A stretch of DNA of 64,000 nt from Sphingomonas sp. OV641 (GTDB lineage: Bacteria; Pseudomonadota; Alphaproteobacteria; Sphingomonadales; Sphingomonadaceae): NCBI RefSeq assembly GCF_900109205.1, contig NZ_FNZB01000004.1, positions 223,736 through 287,735 of the forward strand, in the 5' to 3' direction. The position numbers were made by a program, and so were the translations under genes. Below the pieces are notes generated by a model. It was not told the DNA's origin. It did not search any database and saw nothing but the letters and a program-made list of their open reading frames with translations. This document shows, piece after piece, positions 18,824-27,457 of this stretch; positions within the stretch are counted from its first letter, which is position 1, and the number at the start of each line of letters is the position of its first letter.

Positions 18824-20077
18824 TCACCGCGCGTCGTTGCGCACCACCTTGCCGCCTTTCATCACGAAGCCGATCGTGCGCAGCGCGCGGATGTCCTGCG
18901 TCGGATCGGCATCCACCGCGACGATGTCGGCGAGATATCCCTGCTTCAGCTCGCCGACCTCTGCCTCGACGCCCAGCATGCGCGCACTGTCGATCGTCGC
19001 CGAACGCAGCGCCTGCGCCGGCGTCATCCCCGCGTCGACATACAGCTCCGCCTCGCGCACCGTGGCGGTGGTGCCCTCGTTCGGCTCCCACGGATATTGG
19101 TCGGTGCCAAGCGCGATGTTCACGCCATTGGCGATCGCGTCGCGCAGCGATTGCATATGCTGCTTGCCGACCGAATCCACCCGCGCCAGGTACCAGGGCG
19201 GCGAGCCGATCTTGCGGTAGAATTCCTTGGCGCCATTCTGGCTGACCACGATCGTCGGCACGTACCAGACGCCCTTGGCCTTCATCTTCTTCAGCACCGG
19301 CGGGGTCAGGAAATAGCCATGTTCGAAACAGTCGATGCCGGCATCGATCGCCGCATCCGATGCGATCGGTGAGCCGGTATGGCCGGTCACCTTCACGCCG
19401 TTGCGATGCGCCACCTCGATCGCGGTGTTGAGCTCGTCATCGGTGAAGGGCGAGGCCGCGATATCGCCATGCGTATCCGAAATGCCGCCGGAAATGCCCA
19501 GCTTGATCCAGGTCGCGCCGGCCTTCACCTGCTCGCGCACCGCCTTGGCAAATTCGGCGGGACCGTTCACCTCCAGCTTGCCGTGCCCGCCCGTCGGCAC
19601 GATCGATGCGCCCGCGGTATGGATGCGCGGCCCGTCGAACACCCCTGCGTCGATCGCCTTCTTCACCGTGAAGTCGACGCCCGCGTCCGATCCGGTCAGC
19701 CGCATCGTGGTGACGCCCGACCACAGCGACTTTTGCGCATTGTCGAGCGTGCGAAGCGCCATTGAATCCACGCCCTCGTTATACACCCGCGCCGCGCCGG
19801 GCAGGTTCAGCGCCAGATGGACGTGCATGTTCATGAGGCCCGGGATCAGCCACTTGCCCGTCATCGGCACCACGGTGGCCCCGGCCGGCACCGGCGTGGT
19901 GCCGCGCGGGCCGATGGCGGCGATCCGCTCGCCCTCGATCACCACCACCGCATCGCGGATCGGCGCCTTGCCGGCGAGATCGGCGACATTGCCGCCGACC
20001 AGCGCGATCGTTTCAGCCGACACGGCGGAGGCGAAGAGGGTCAGGATTGCGGCACCGGCGGCCAGGATGTGCTTCAT
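18824..20077 (-). CDS. Exported amidohydrolase (imidazolonepropionase/prolidase-like), copy 1
   Basis: 417 aa with a signal peptide (MKHILAAGAAILTLFASAVSA). Metal ligands of the amidohydrolase barrel are visible in order: HVH in MNMHVHLAL, the bridging Lys in TWIKLGISGG, His in VTGHTGS, His in CFEHGYF and Asp in GTDQYP. Related exported enzymes act on N-acyl amino acids or Xaa-Pro, Xaa-Arg and Xaa-Lys dipeptides (the group 2 amidohydrolase prolidases). It is about 136 bases downstream of copy 2, and the two are clear tandem duplicates (for example MNMHVH, SGGISDTHG, RKIGSPPWYL and GTDQ blocks are shared). A divergent substrate range after duplication is likely but not demonstrated. Confidence 0.85.
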   Translation of the reverse strand: MKHILAAGAAILTLFASAVSAETIALVGGNVADLAGKAPIRDAVVVIEGERIAAIGPRGTTPVPAGATVVPMTGKWLIPGLMNMHVHLALNLPGAARVYNEGVDSMALRTLDNAQKSLWSGVTTMRLTGSDAGVDFTVKKAIDAGVFDGPRIHTAGASIVPTGGHGKLEVNGPAEFAKAVREQVKAGATWIKLGISGGISDTHGDIAASPFTDDELNTAIEVAHRNGVKVTGHTGSPIASDAAIDAGIDCFEHGYFLTPPVLKKMKAKGVWYVPTIVVSQNGAKEFYRKIGSPPWYLARVDSVGKQHMQSLRDAIANGVNIALGTDQYPWEPNEGTTATVREAELYVDAGMTPAQALRSATIDSARMLGVEAEVGELKQGYLADIVAVDADPTQDIRALRTIGFVMKGGKVVRNDAR

Positions 20078-20097
20078 CGTTCGTCCTTGTCACTCGC

Positions 20098-20195
20098 GCC
20101 CCGGCGAAGGCCGGGCCCAGTTGGGCGTCGTTGCTTGGAAGGCGGCACTATCAATCACTGCACTCGTCGTTACTGGACTCCGGCCTTCGCCGCGG
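20098..20195. repeat. REP-like inverted repeat
   Basis: GCCCCGGCGAAGGCCGGGCCCAGT (20098-20121) faces ACTGGACTCCGGCCTTCGCCGCGGA (20172-20195 region) between the tandem amidohydrolases. Confidence 0.55.
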
Positions 20196-20213
20196 AACAG
20201 CAGCGGGCAGCAA

Positions 20214-21503
20214 TCAGCGTGCAATCGTCTCGGGATGGTCGTCGTCGCGATAGATCGCCCCGCCCTTCATCACGAAATCGAGCGTGCGCAGCGCGGCCAC
20301 GTCCTTCGTCGGATCGGCATCCACCGCGACGATATCGGCATATTGCCCCGCCACGATCCGCCCGACCTGCGCATCCAGCCCAAGCATCTTGGCCGGCCGG
20401 ATCGTCGCCGCCTGCAATGCGGCCAGCGGCGTCATCCCCGCCTTCTGGTACAATTCCGCCTCCGCGACCGTCGCGGTCGTCCCGTCGTTCGGCTCGAACG
20501 GAAACTGGTCGGTGCCCAGCGCGATGTTGACGCCCATGCGGATCGCCTTCTGCAGCATGGCCCAATGGTCCTTGCCGGTCGAGGCGACACGGTCGAGGTA
20601 CCAGGGCGGCGAGCCGATCTTGCGATAGAATTCATAGGCGCCCGGCTGGCTCACCACCATTGTCGGCACCAGCCACACGCCCTGCGCCTTCATCTTGGTC
20701 AGCACCTCGTCGTTGAGGTGATAGCCATGTTCGAAACAGTCGATGCCGAACTTCAGCGCCTGGAGCGCCGCTTCGGACGATCCGTTGTGCGCCGTCACCT
20801 TCACGCCATTGCGGTGCGCGACCTCGATGATCGTCGACAGTTCCGCATCGGTCATCGGCGCGGCCGAAATGCTCCCGTGCGTATCCGAGATGCCGCCGGA
20901 AATGGCTATCTTGATCCAGCTCGCGCCGCGCTTGATCTGCTCGCGCGCCACCTTGCTGAACTCGGCCGGGCCATCTGCCTCCAGCGATCCATGCCCGCCG
21001 GTCGGCACGATCAGCTCGCCGGCGGATTCGATCCGCGGCCCGACCGCCTGCCCCTTGGCGATCGCCCGCTTCAGCATGAAGTCGATGCCATGATCCTCGG
21101 CGGTCAGCCGCACCGTCGTGACGCCCGCCATCAGGCTGCGCCGCGCATTGTGCGCCATGCGCAGCGCTTCCTCGCCATCCGTCTCGTTGAGCAGCGCATT
21201 GCCCTCGGCACCCGGCAGCTTCAGCCCGAAGTGGACGTGCATGTTCATGAGGCCGGGGATCAGCCACTTGCCGGCCATCGGCACGACCTTGGCCCCCGCC
21301 GGCACCGCCACCGATGCGGCCGGCCCGACCTGCAGGATCTTCTCGCCCTGCACCAGCACCACGGCATTCGGGGTCGTGCGCCCATTATCCACGTCGACGA
21401 CATTACCGCCGACCAACGCCGTGACCGGCGCAGCCTCCTGCGCCGCCACGGCACTCGCCGACACGGTCGCCAGCGCGGCAAGCGCTGTGCGCCAAAGCTT
21501 CAT
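20214..21503 (-). CDS. Exported amidohydrolase (imidazolonepropionase/prolidase-like), copy 2
   Basis: 429 aa from ATG 21503, which has a strong ribosome site (GGGAGGGA) and starts a signal peptide (LWRTALAALATVSASAVAA). The open frame extends 146 codons further back but without family similarity. Metal ligands are complete: HVH in MNMHVHFGL, Lys in SWIKIAISGG, His in VTAHNGS, His in CFEHGYH and Asp in GTDQFP. It is a tandem paralogue of the gene at 18824-20077. It is the first gene of a leftward set (amidohydrolase, amidohydrolase, M24) and shares a promoter gap, with palindrome B, with the divergent DUF885-SSS operon. Periplasmic dipeptide or amide hydrolysis is the expected role. Confidence 0.86.
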   Translation of the reverse strand: MKLWRTALAALATVSASAVAAQEAAPVTALVGGNVVDVDNGRTTPNAVVLVQGEKILQVGPAASVAVPAGAKVVPMAGKWLIPGLMNMHVHFGLKLPGAEGNALLNETDGEEALRMAHNARRSLMAGVTTVRLTAEDHGIDFMLKRAIAKGQAVGPRIESAGELIVPTGGHGSLEADGPAEFSKVAREQIKRGASWIKIAISGGISDTHGSISAAPMTDAELSTIIEVAHRNGVKVTAHNGSSEAALQALKFGIDCFEHGYHLNDEVLTKMKAQGVWLVPTMVVSQPGAYEFYRKIGSPPWYLDRVASTGKDHWAMLQKAIRMGVNIALGTDQFPFEPNDGTTATVAEAELYQKAGMTPLAALQAATIRPAKMLGLDAQVGRIVAGQYADIVAVDADPTKDVAALRTLDFVMKGGAIYRDDDHPETIAR

Positions 21504-21570
21504 TGCGTCCCTCCCTGAAGATGGTGCGAGACTGCGGGATCTGCCCACGAAGACAATGCGAAAAGTCGCG

Positions 21571-21594
21571 TGACATAATTGCGTCAAACGCAAC
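21571..21594. promoter_or_regulatory. LysR-box-like site B (TTGCG-N5-CGCAA)
   Basis: TTGCGTCAAACGCAA at 21579-21593, preceded by TGACATAA at 21571-21578. The same TGACATAA followed by TTGCG occurs at site C. It lies 76-90 bases before the amidohydrolase start on the minus strand and faces the DUF885 gene on the plus strand, so it may serve both directions. Confidence 0.65.
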
Positions 21595-21756
21595 GCAAAG
21601 CACAATTGCTTACGTCTGCGGCAACGCAGAAGCCAGAAAGTGTCCTGATTTCCTGTCGTTAGCTCCCGAATGCTCACTGCGCGCAGGTCGTCGTCCGAAA
21701 GGTTGCATTCCCGCCGCAACGCGACACGATTGGCACCAAGAAAAGGGGGCCGCACT

Positions 21757-23553
21757 TTGCCGAACGATCCACGCCTGCTCACACGCCGCACCACGCTCGG
21801 CCTGCTGGCGGCGAGTGCCCTTGCCCCGGCCCCGGCCTTTGCGCAGGCGGACCAGGGCGCCAGGCTGCGGGCCTTGCTGGACCGCAGCGCAGCGGCGGAG
21901 GCGGCGCTCGACCCGTTGCGCGCGGCCCGCAACGGTACCACAAGCGGCGCGCTGTTCGTTGATCCGCTAAGTGACGCTTACGAGGCGCAACTGCGCGCCG
22001 ACAAGCAGCGCGACGCCGCCCAACTCGCCACCATCGATCGGACCGCGCTCGGCCCGGTGGACCGGATCGCCTATGACGTATTTGCCTACAAGACGCGGCA
22101 GATGCTCGACCTCATCACCACCGGGCTGTTTGCCGTGCAGCGCATGGCGCCGCTCAACCCGTCCTTCGGGTTGCACGTCGAATTCCCTGACTTCCTCGCC
22201 GGCGCCAAATACGAGAGCGCTGCCGACTATGACGACACGCTGGCCCGGTTCGATGGCTTTGTCGGCTATATGAACAGCAACGTCGCGCGATTGAAGCAGG
22301 GCCTCGCTGCTGGGCAGGTGCAGCCGAAGATCATCGTCACCAACGTGCTGGCGCAGGTCGACGCCATGCTTGCGCTGCCGATCGAGCGAAGCCCGTTCTG
22401 GACCGGCATTACACGCCTGCCCGACACGATGCCGGCCGCCGAACGCACCCGCATCACCAATGCCTTTCGCCAGGCGATCGGGGACAAGGTGTATCCCGCC
22501 TATCGCCACTGGGCGACCTACCTGCGCGACACCTATCTGCCCCGCGCGCTCGAAGCGCCCGGCCGCAGCGCGATGAAGGACGGCGCGCGGCTCTACGCCT
22601 GGGAGCTACAGCGCCATACGACGACCAGGCGCAGTGCCGACGACATTCACACGCTTGGCCTCTCCGAAGTCGCGCGCATCCGCGCCGAGATGGAGAAGGT
22701 CCGCGCGAAAGTTGGTTTCACAGGCGATCTCAAAGCGTTCTTCGAGCACATTCGCACCGACCCTCAATATTATTACAAGACACCCGACGAACTGCTCGCC
22801 CGCTTCAAGGCGATCGAGGCGAAGATCTGGCCCGGCATTCCAAGGCTGTTCCACGATCGCCCCAAGGCGCCGTTCGAGGTTCGCCCGCTGCCGGCGCTCG
22901 GCGACCAGCGCGGCACCGGCTATTACCGGCCCGGTCCGCCCGACGGCGTCTCGCCGGGCGTGCTCTATTTCAACATGTCGATGCTGAACACGCGGCCGAT
23001 TCCCACGCTGGAAACGCTGACGCTGCACGAGGGCATTCCCGGCCACCATTTCCAGCTCACGCTCGCGATCGAGAATGCGGCGCTGCCGCCGCTGCTGCGG
23101 CACGGCCAGGCCACCGCTTATACCGAAGGCTGGGGGCTGTATTCAGAATCGCTCGGGCCGGAACTCGGCATGTTCGGCGATCCGATGCAATTGTTCGGGC
23201 ACCTCGACATGGAAATGCTGCGCGCCGTGCGGCTGGTGGTCGACACCGGCCTCCACGCCAAGAGCTGGGGCCGGCAACAGGCGATCGACTACATGCTCGA
23301 CAACACCTCCATGGCGCCGCGCGACGTGGCGGTCGAGATCGACCGCTACATCGCCTATCCGGGCCAGGCCTGTGCGTACAAGATCGGCGAACTCAAGTTC
23401 CGCGAGTTGCGCGAAGCCGCGACCGCGAAGCTCGGGGCGAAGTTCGACGTGCGCGATTATCACCGGCAGGTGCTGAACACCGGCGCGCTGCCGATGGACG
23501 TGCTTGACGCCAAGATCCGCGGCTGGATCGCTGCCGGCGGCGGCCCGGCGTGA
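21757..23553 (+). CDS. DUF885 metallopeptidase-like protein, Tat-exported
   Basis: 598 aa from TTG 21757. This start has AGGGGG about 8 bases upstream and gives a proper twin-arginine signal (LLTRRTTLGLLAASALAPAPAFAQ); ATG 21670 is in frame but would add 29 Arg/Ser-rich residues. The DUF885 core is complete, with HEGIPGH at residues 424-430 (His424, Glu425, His430) and YTEGWGLYSE about 30 residues later. The stop overlaps the next gene (DUF3311), which overlaps the symporter gene, so peptidase and transporter are translated together. This links hydrolysis in the periplasm with uptake across the inner membrane. Confidence 0.86.
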   Translation: MPNDPRLLTRRTTLGLLAASALAPAPAFAQADQGARLRALLDRSAAAEAALDPLRAARNGTTSGALFVDPLSDAYEAQLRADKQRDAAQLATIDRTALGPVDRIAYDVFAYKTRQMLDLITTGLFAVQRMAPLNPSFGLHVEFPDFLAGAKYESAADYDDTLARFDGFVGYMNSNVARLKQGLAAGQVQPKIIVTNVLAQVDAMLALPIERSPFWTGITRLPDTMPAAERTRITNAFRQAIGDKVYPAYRHWATYLRDTYLPRALEAPGRSAMKDGARLYAWELQRHTTTRRSADDIHTLGLSEVARIRAEMEKVRAKVGFTGDLKAFFEHIRTDPQYYYKTPDELLARFKAIEAKIWPGIPRLFHDRPKAPFEVRPLPALGDQRGTGYYRPGPPDGVSPGVLYFNMSMLNTRPIPTLETLTLHEGIPGHHFQLTLAIENAALPPLLRHGQATAYTEGWGLYSESLGPELGMFGDPMQLFGHLDMEMLRAVRLVVDTGLHAKSWGRQQAIDYMLDNTSMAPRDVAVEIDRYIAYPGQACAYKIGELKFRELREAATAKLGAKFDVRDYHRQVLNTGALPMDVLDAKIRGWIAAGGGPA

Positions 23554-23789
23554 CCGCCCGAAAGATCGCCCGAAAGGTCGCACGCCCGCACCGCTGGCTG
23601 CTGCTGATCCCGTTCCTCTGGCAGGTCGGCTGCATCCCGCTCGTCAATGACGTCGCATGGCGCCCCTTTTCGCTGCCCTTCCCGATGGTCTGGCAGATGG
23701 CGGGGATCATCGTCACCTCGATCGTGATCGCCACGGTCTTCGCGATCGACCGCAAGAACCCCGAGTTCGCACAGGATGACGCGGCATGA
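23550..23789 (+). CDS. DUF3311 small membrane protein (symporter partner)
   Basis: 79 aa, GTG start overlapping the DUF885 stop (GTGA). It has two hydrophobic spans, about residues 16-33 (WLLLIPFLWQVGCIPLV) and 47-66 (MVWQMAGIIVTSIVIATVFA). Small DUF3311 proteins are found next to sodium:solute symporters, much as YhjA/YhdT-type small subunits accompany other members, and they are thought to be accessory subunits. The stop overlaps the symporter start by ATGA. The family role is known only from gene neighbourhood. Confidence 0.82.
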   Translation: MTARKIARKVARPHRWLLLIPFLWQVGCIPLVNDVAWRPFSLPFPMVWQMAGIIVTSIVIATVFAIDRKNPEFAQDDAA

Positions 23790-25240
23790 TCCTCGCCCTC
23801 ACCCTTGCCGTCGTCCTCGGCACCATGGCCGGCGCATTGCTGTCCGCGCGGCGGCAGGCGAAGGCGCGCACACTCACCGAATGGGCCGTCGGCGGGCGCA
23901 AGTTCGGCGTGCTGATCTTCTGGTTCCTTAACGCCGGGGAGATCTACACCACCTTTGCCGTGCTCGGCATTTCAGGTTTCGCCTGGGCCTATGGTGCGCC
24001 CGCCTATCTGGCGCTCACCTCCGTCTCGCTGTCCGCCACGATCGGCTATTGGCTGATGCCGCTGATCTGGAACGCCGGGCGGAGGCACGGCCTGGTGACT
24101 CAGGCCGATTTCTTCGCCGCGCATTATCGTGCGACCTGGCTCGGCGTCGTTGTCGGCCTAGCGGGGATCGCGGCGCTGATCGTCTATGTCCAGATCCAGA
24201 TCGTCGCGCTCAGCCTCATCGTCCGCATGACGCTTGGGCCCGAGGTATCGCCCGCGCTGTCCGCGATCATCGCCGCCGTCTTCATGCTCGGCTTCGTCTT
24301 CTTCGCCGGCCTGCGCTCCGCCGCCTTTGCTGCCGGGGTGAAGGACGTGCTGATGGTGCTGATCGTCATCGGCCTGTGCGCGAGCGTGGCAAGCAAGGTC
24401 GGCGCGGCCTCGATGCTGGATGTCTACCGCCTCGCGCAGGACAGCTTTCCCGGCATCGGCAGACTGCCGGGGCTGCAGCCGGGCGCGGCGCTGAGCCAGG
24501 TGTGGCTGATGACCTCCGCGCTCAATGTCGCGCTCGGCAACTGGATCCTGCCGCATCTGTTCCAATTGTGCTTTTCGGCCGGCAGCGAGGCGACGATCCG
24601 CCGTAACGCCATCTGGCAGCCGATCTATTCGCTATCCTATTTCTTCATCATCCTGCTCGGCTTCGCGGCATTGCTCGCGGGAACGCAGCCGGCGGGCGGC
24701 GACACCAATGCAGTGCTGCTGCAATTCGTCGCCGATCGCTATCCGGCCTGGGTGGTGGGCATCTTCGCCGGCACCGCCTGCCTGCTGGCGCTGGTGCCGG
24801 GATCGGTGCTGTTGCTGACGGCCGGGTCGATCTTCAGCCGCAACGTGCTGCTGCCGCTCCGGCCGGCTCTGTCGGAGCGCGCGACCCTGCTCGCCTCGCG
24901 GCTGTCGATGATCGGTTTTGCCGCCGCGGCGGTGTATCTGACGCTCGGCGGCTCCAAGTCGCTCGTCGAGATCGGCCTGTCCGCTTATGCCGCGATCGGC
25001 ATGCTCGCGCCGGGCGTGTACGCCGCGTTCCTGTGGCCGCGCGCGAATGCCAGAGGCGTGTTCCTCGGCATCGTGGCGGGCTATTGCGCGCTTCTGCTTC
25101 CGCAGGCGCAGGAGCTATGGAAGGCATTGCTGCCCGGATGGGAGCCGGGGCTGATCGCGATGGCGGTCAACGCCGCGGTGATGGTGGCGGCGTGCCTCGC
25201 GCTGCCGGAGCGGCGAGCCAGGGCATTGGTCACTACTTAA
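23786..25240 (+). CDS. Sodium:solute symporter (SSS family)
   Basis: 484 aa, with about 13 hydrophobic segments from residue 3 to about 475. SSS family features are seen: an N-terminal span followed by LTEWAVGGRKFG, the FWFLNAGEIYTTFAVLG segment of TM2, and the NWILPHLFQLCFSA segment in the middle. The family imports sugars, amino acids, short acids or ureides with Na+. It is translationally coupled to DUF3311 and DUF885, so the likely cargo is a product of the periplasmic peptidase. It ends at a repeat-rich gap facing the LysR gene. Confidence 0.88.
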   Translation: MILALTLAVVLGTMAGALLSARRQAKARTLTEWAVGGRKFGVLIFWFLNAGEIYTTFAVLGISGFAWAYGAPAYLALTSVSLSATIGYWLMPLIWNAGRRHGLVTQADFFAAHYRATWLGVVVGLAGIAALIVYVQIQIVALSLIVRMTLGPEVSPALSAIIAAVFMLGFVFFAGLRSAAFAAGVKDVLMVLIVIGLCASVASKVGAASMLDVYRLAQDSFPGIGRLPGLQPGAALSQVWLMTSALNVALGNWILPHLFQLCFSAGSEATIRRNAIWQPIYSLSYFFIILLGFAALLAGTQPAGGDTNAVLLQFVADRYPAWVVGIFAGTACLLALVPGSVLLLTAGSIFSRNVLLPLRPALSERATLLASRLSMIGFAAAAVYLTLGGSKSLVEIGLSAYAAIGMLAPGVYAAFLWPRANARGVFLGIVAGYCALLLPQAQELWKALLPGWEPGLIAMAVNAAVMVAACLALPERRARALVTT

Positions 25241-25251
25241 CCGCTTCTCCT

Positions 25252-25348
25252 CGTCATGCCGGCCGCAGTGCCGGCATCCACCGGGCCGCATATCCTCATG
25301 CGGGCGGTTTGCGAGCGGGTGGATGCCGGGACAAGCCCGGCATGACGG
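25252..25348. repeat. REP-like inverted repeat
   Basis: CGTCATGCCGGCCG to CATCCACC (25252-25282) faces GGTGGATGCCGGG to CGGCATGACGG (25317-25348). It sits at the convergent 3' ends of the symporter and LysR genes. Confidence 0.6.
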
Positions 25349-25382
25349 GTAAATTTTGGTTTCAGCTACAACCCGTTGCCCT

Positions 25383-25440
25383 AGCCTGTCGAAGGGCGTG
25401 CCACCGGCGACACCGCTCGGGGCACGTGCTTCGACAGGCT
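25383..25440. repeat. Inverted repeat of AGCCTGTCGAAG type
   Basis: AGCCTGTCGAAGGGCGTGCC (25383-25402) and GGCACGTGCTTCGACAGGCT (25421-25440) are near-complements. A further copy of one arm is at 41340-41360. It is a second repeat family in the same convergent gap. Confidence 0.6.
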
Positions 25441-25482
25441 CAGCATGAGGGGGAGAGGGCGAGTCCCTCCGCCCTTCCCGCC

Positions 25483-26385
25483 TCAGCTCCAGCTCCAGCT
25501 CTTCAGCTTCGCCTCGATCACCGCCAATAGCCGCGCCGGCGCCCCGTCGAGCTGTCGCCCGAGCCGATGGATCAGGCTGACCGTGCTATGCTCGATCGCA
25601 TCGTCGATCAGCGGCCGGGCGACCAGCGACCCCTCCTCCAGCTCGGCGATGGCGGAAATGCGCGGCAGCACCGTTACCGCTCGCCCGCCCTTGGCGATTT
25701 CGCGCATCATCGCGATCGATGTCGTCACCAGCCGCGGCTCCAGGCACACCTGCGCGCGCTTCTGCGCATCGTTCAGCGTCGCGCGAATGCGGAAGCCGCC
25801 CGGCGGCAGGCACATTTCGAACGTGGCCAGATCGGCGACGGTCAACGCCTCCATCGCCGCTGCCGGATGATCGGGCGCGCACAAGACCAGCAACGGCTGC
25901 GCCACCGCCGCCCGCGTGCGGATCTTGGGCTCGCTGGTGGTCGACAGGATCATGCCGATATGCGCCTCGTCCTCGATCACCATGCGGATGATCTCGGCGC
26001 TGGGGCAGCTGGTGACCGACACGGCGATCCCAGGGTTCTTCGCCTGGAACGCCTCGATCATCGCGGTGAACGGCGGCCCGAAGAATCCCTCGCCGATCGC
26101 CAGGTCGACCCGCCCGGTCTTGACCTCGCGCAGCTCCTGGATCTGGTTCAGCAGCCCCTCGCGCCCGGCCAGCTGGTTCTTGTGATATTCATAGGCGAGC
26201 TGCCCCGCCTCGGTCAGCCGGATCGAGCGCCGCCCCCGCTCGATCAGCGGCACTCCCAGCTCATATTCGAGCTGCGCGATCTGCCGGCTGATCGAGGATA
26301 CCGCGACGCCGATCTTGTCGCTGGCCAGACGCATCGATCCAAGGTTCGCCGCTTCATAGAAATACTGAAGTGCACCGTCCCACAT
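25483..26385 (-). CDS. LysR-family transcriptional regulator
   Basis: 300 aa. The N-terminal winged helix has the LysR signature (YFYEAANLGSMRLASDKIGV, then ISRQIAQLEYELGVPLIER), and a complete periplasmic-binding-like effector domain follows from about residue 90. It is transcribed away from the DapA-like gene. The 146-base divergent gap contains palindrome C, 43-59 bases from its own start, the standard place for LysR autoregulation and activation of the divergent operon. The same palindrome is found in five other gaps, so this protein is the best candidate for a cluster-wide regulator. The effector is unknown. Confidence 0.9.
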   Translation of the reverse strand: MWDGALQYFYEAANLGSMRLASDKIGVAVSSISRQIAQLEYELGVPLIERGRRSIRLTEAGQLAYEYHKNQLAGREGLLNQIQELREVKTGRVDLAIGEGFFGPPFTAMIEAFQAKNPGIAVSVTSCPSAEIIRMVIEDEAHIGMILSTTSEPKIRTRAAVAQPLLVLCAPDHPAAAMEALTVADLATFEMCLPPGGFRIRATLNDAQKRAQVCLEPRLVTTSIAMMREIAKGGRAVTVLPRISAIAELEEGSLVARPLIDDAIEHSTVSLIHRLGRQLDGAPARLLAVIEAKLKSWSWS

Positions 26386-26419
26386 GATTCACCCCCCGGT
26401 GATGTGACAGAATGAAGAC

Positions 26420-26444
26420 TGACATAAGTTGCGCGGATCGCAAC
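26420..26444. promoter_or_regulatory. LysR-box-like site C (GTTGCG-N5-CGCAAC)
   Basis: TGACATAA at 26420-26427 is followed by GTTGCGCGGATCGCAAC at 26428-26444. The palindrome has 6-bp arms and a T-N11-A core. It is centred in the LysR/DapA-like divergent gap. Further GTTGC half-sites follow at 26458-26475. This is the reference site for the set A-F. Confidence 0.72.
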
Positions 26445-26531
26445 ATGATTCGCGCTTCGTTGCCCTTGTTGCGACATTCGCTTCCCCGTTACGGCTATCG
26501 GAAGGGCAATCGCCCGCGGGGAAGGGAACCG

Positions 26532-27452
26532 ATGAACAAGCGATCGCGCGCGGATTGGCGTGGCTATATACCCGCAATCACCACGCCCTTTGATGCGGAA
26601 CGCAATCTGGACCTGAAGGCGCTGGGCGGCTTGCTCGAATGGCTGCACGGCGAGGGGATGCATGGCCTGCTGATCGCCGGCACCACCGGCGAATGGCCCA
26701 GCCTTTCGGACCCGGAACGTGCCGAACTGTTCGCTGCCGCCGGTGCGCAGCTCAAGGGCAAGCTGCCGCTGTTGGCCGGCTGTACCGCCTATACGCCGCG
26801 CCAGGTGCTGGCGCTTGCCGATCATGCCGCGGCGAGCGGCTTCGACGGGATCGTGGTCACCCCGCCGCCCTACTACAAGCCGTCGGACGAGGAGATCCTG
26901 GGCTTCTACGCCGATCTCTCCGCCGCCACGCCGCTGCCGATCTGCGTCTACAACTGGCCACCGGGCACCGGGATCGACATGCCGCTCGACCTGCTGAAGC
27001 GGATCGCGGCGCTGGAGAATGTCGTCGCGATCAAACAGTCGACCAGCAACCTGCGCCGCTTCATCGACACCTTCTTCGCGCTCAACGACGAGGTGCGCGT
27101 GTTCGGTCATTCGATGGACGAACACGGCCTCACATTCCTGCGCGCGCATGGCGGCGACGGCACGATGGGCGCGGGCGCGGTGCTCGGCCGCACCCATCCC
27201 GATTTCTACAACAAGCTATGGGCGGGCGACGTGGAGGGCGCACGCGCCTGCGGTCGCCAGGATCGGGTGATCCTCGATCAATGGTACACGCCCGAACTGG
27301 TCGGCCGCTTCGGCTCCGGCCCGGCGATCCTGAAGGCGGCGCTCAATGCGCAAGGGTTGCCCGGCGGCTATGTCCGCGCGCCGCTCCGCGATGTGTCGGC
27401 GGAGGATGCGGAAATAATCCGGGAGACTCTGGTCGAACTCGGGCGCATCTAG
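26532..27452 (+). CDS. DapA/NAL-superfamily lyase (dihydrodipicolinate synthase-like)
   Basis: 306 aa from ATG 26532 (GAAGGGAA upstream). The class I aldolase barrel has the usual residues: GTTGEWPSLSDPER near residue 48, the catalytic Tyr in ICVYNWPPGTG and the Schiff-base Lys in VVAIKQSTSN. The family includes dihydrodipicolinate synthase, N-acetylneuraminate lyase, keto-deoxy-sugar lyases and pyrroline-4-hydroxy-2-carboxylate deaminase of hydroxyproline catabolism. The next three genes encode a FAD/Fe-S dehydrogenase like that used on D-hydroxyproline, which favours a catabolic deaminase or aldolase over lysine synthesis. A hydroxyproline epimerase is not present in the window, so the substrate is not settled. 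Confidence 0.85.
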   Translation: MNKRSRADWRGYIPAITTPFDAERNLDLKALGGLLEWLHGEGMHGLLIAGTTGEWPSLSDPERAELFAAAGAQLKGKLPLLAGCTAYTPRQVLALADHAAASGFDGIVVTPPPYYKPSDEEILGFYADLSAATPLPICVYNWPPGTGIDMPLDLLKRIAALENVVAIKQSTSNLRRFIDTFFALNDEVRVFGHSMDEHGLTFLRAHGGDGTMGAGAVLGRTHPDFYNKLWAGDVEGARACGRQDRVILDQWYTPELVGRFGSGPAILKAALNAQGLPGGYVRAPLRDVSAEDAEIIRETLVELGRI

Positions 27453-27457
27453 GCTCC

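Noticed and set aside
25241..25482. Repeat pairs considered as a CRISPR array
   Set aside because: They are inverted pairs without regular spacers or repeated direct units.
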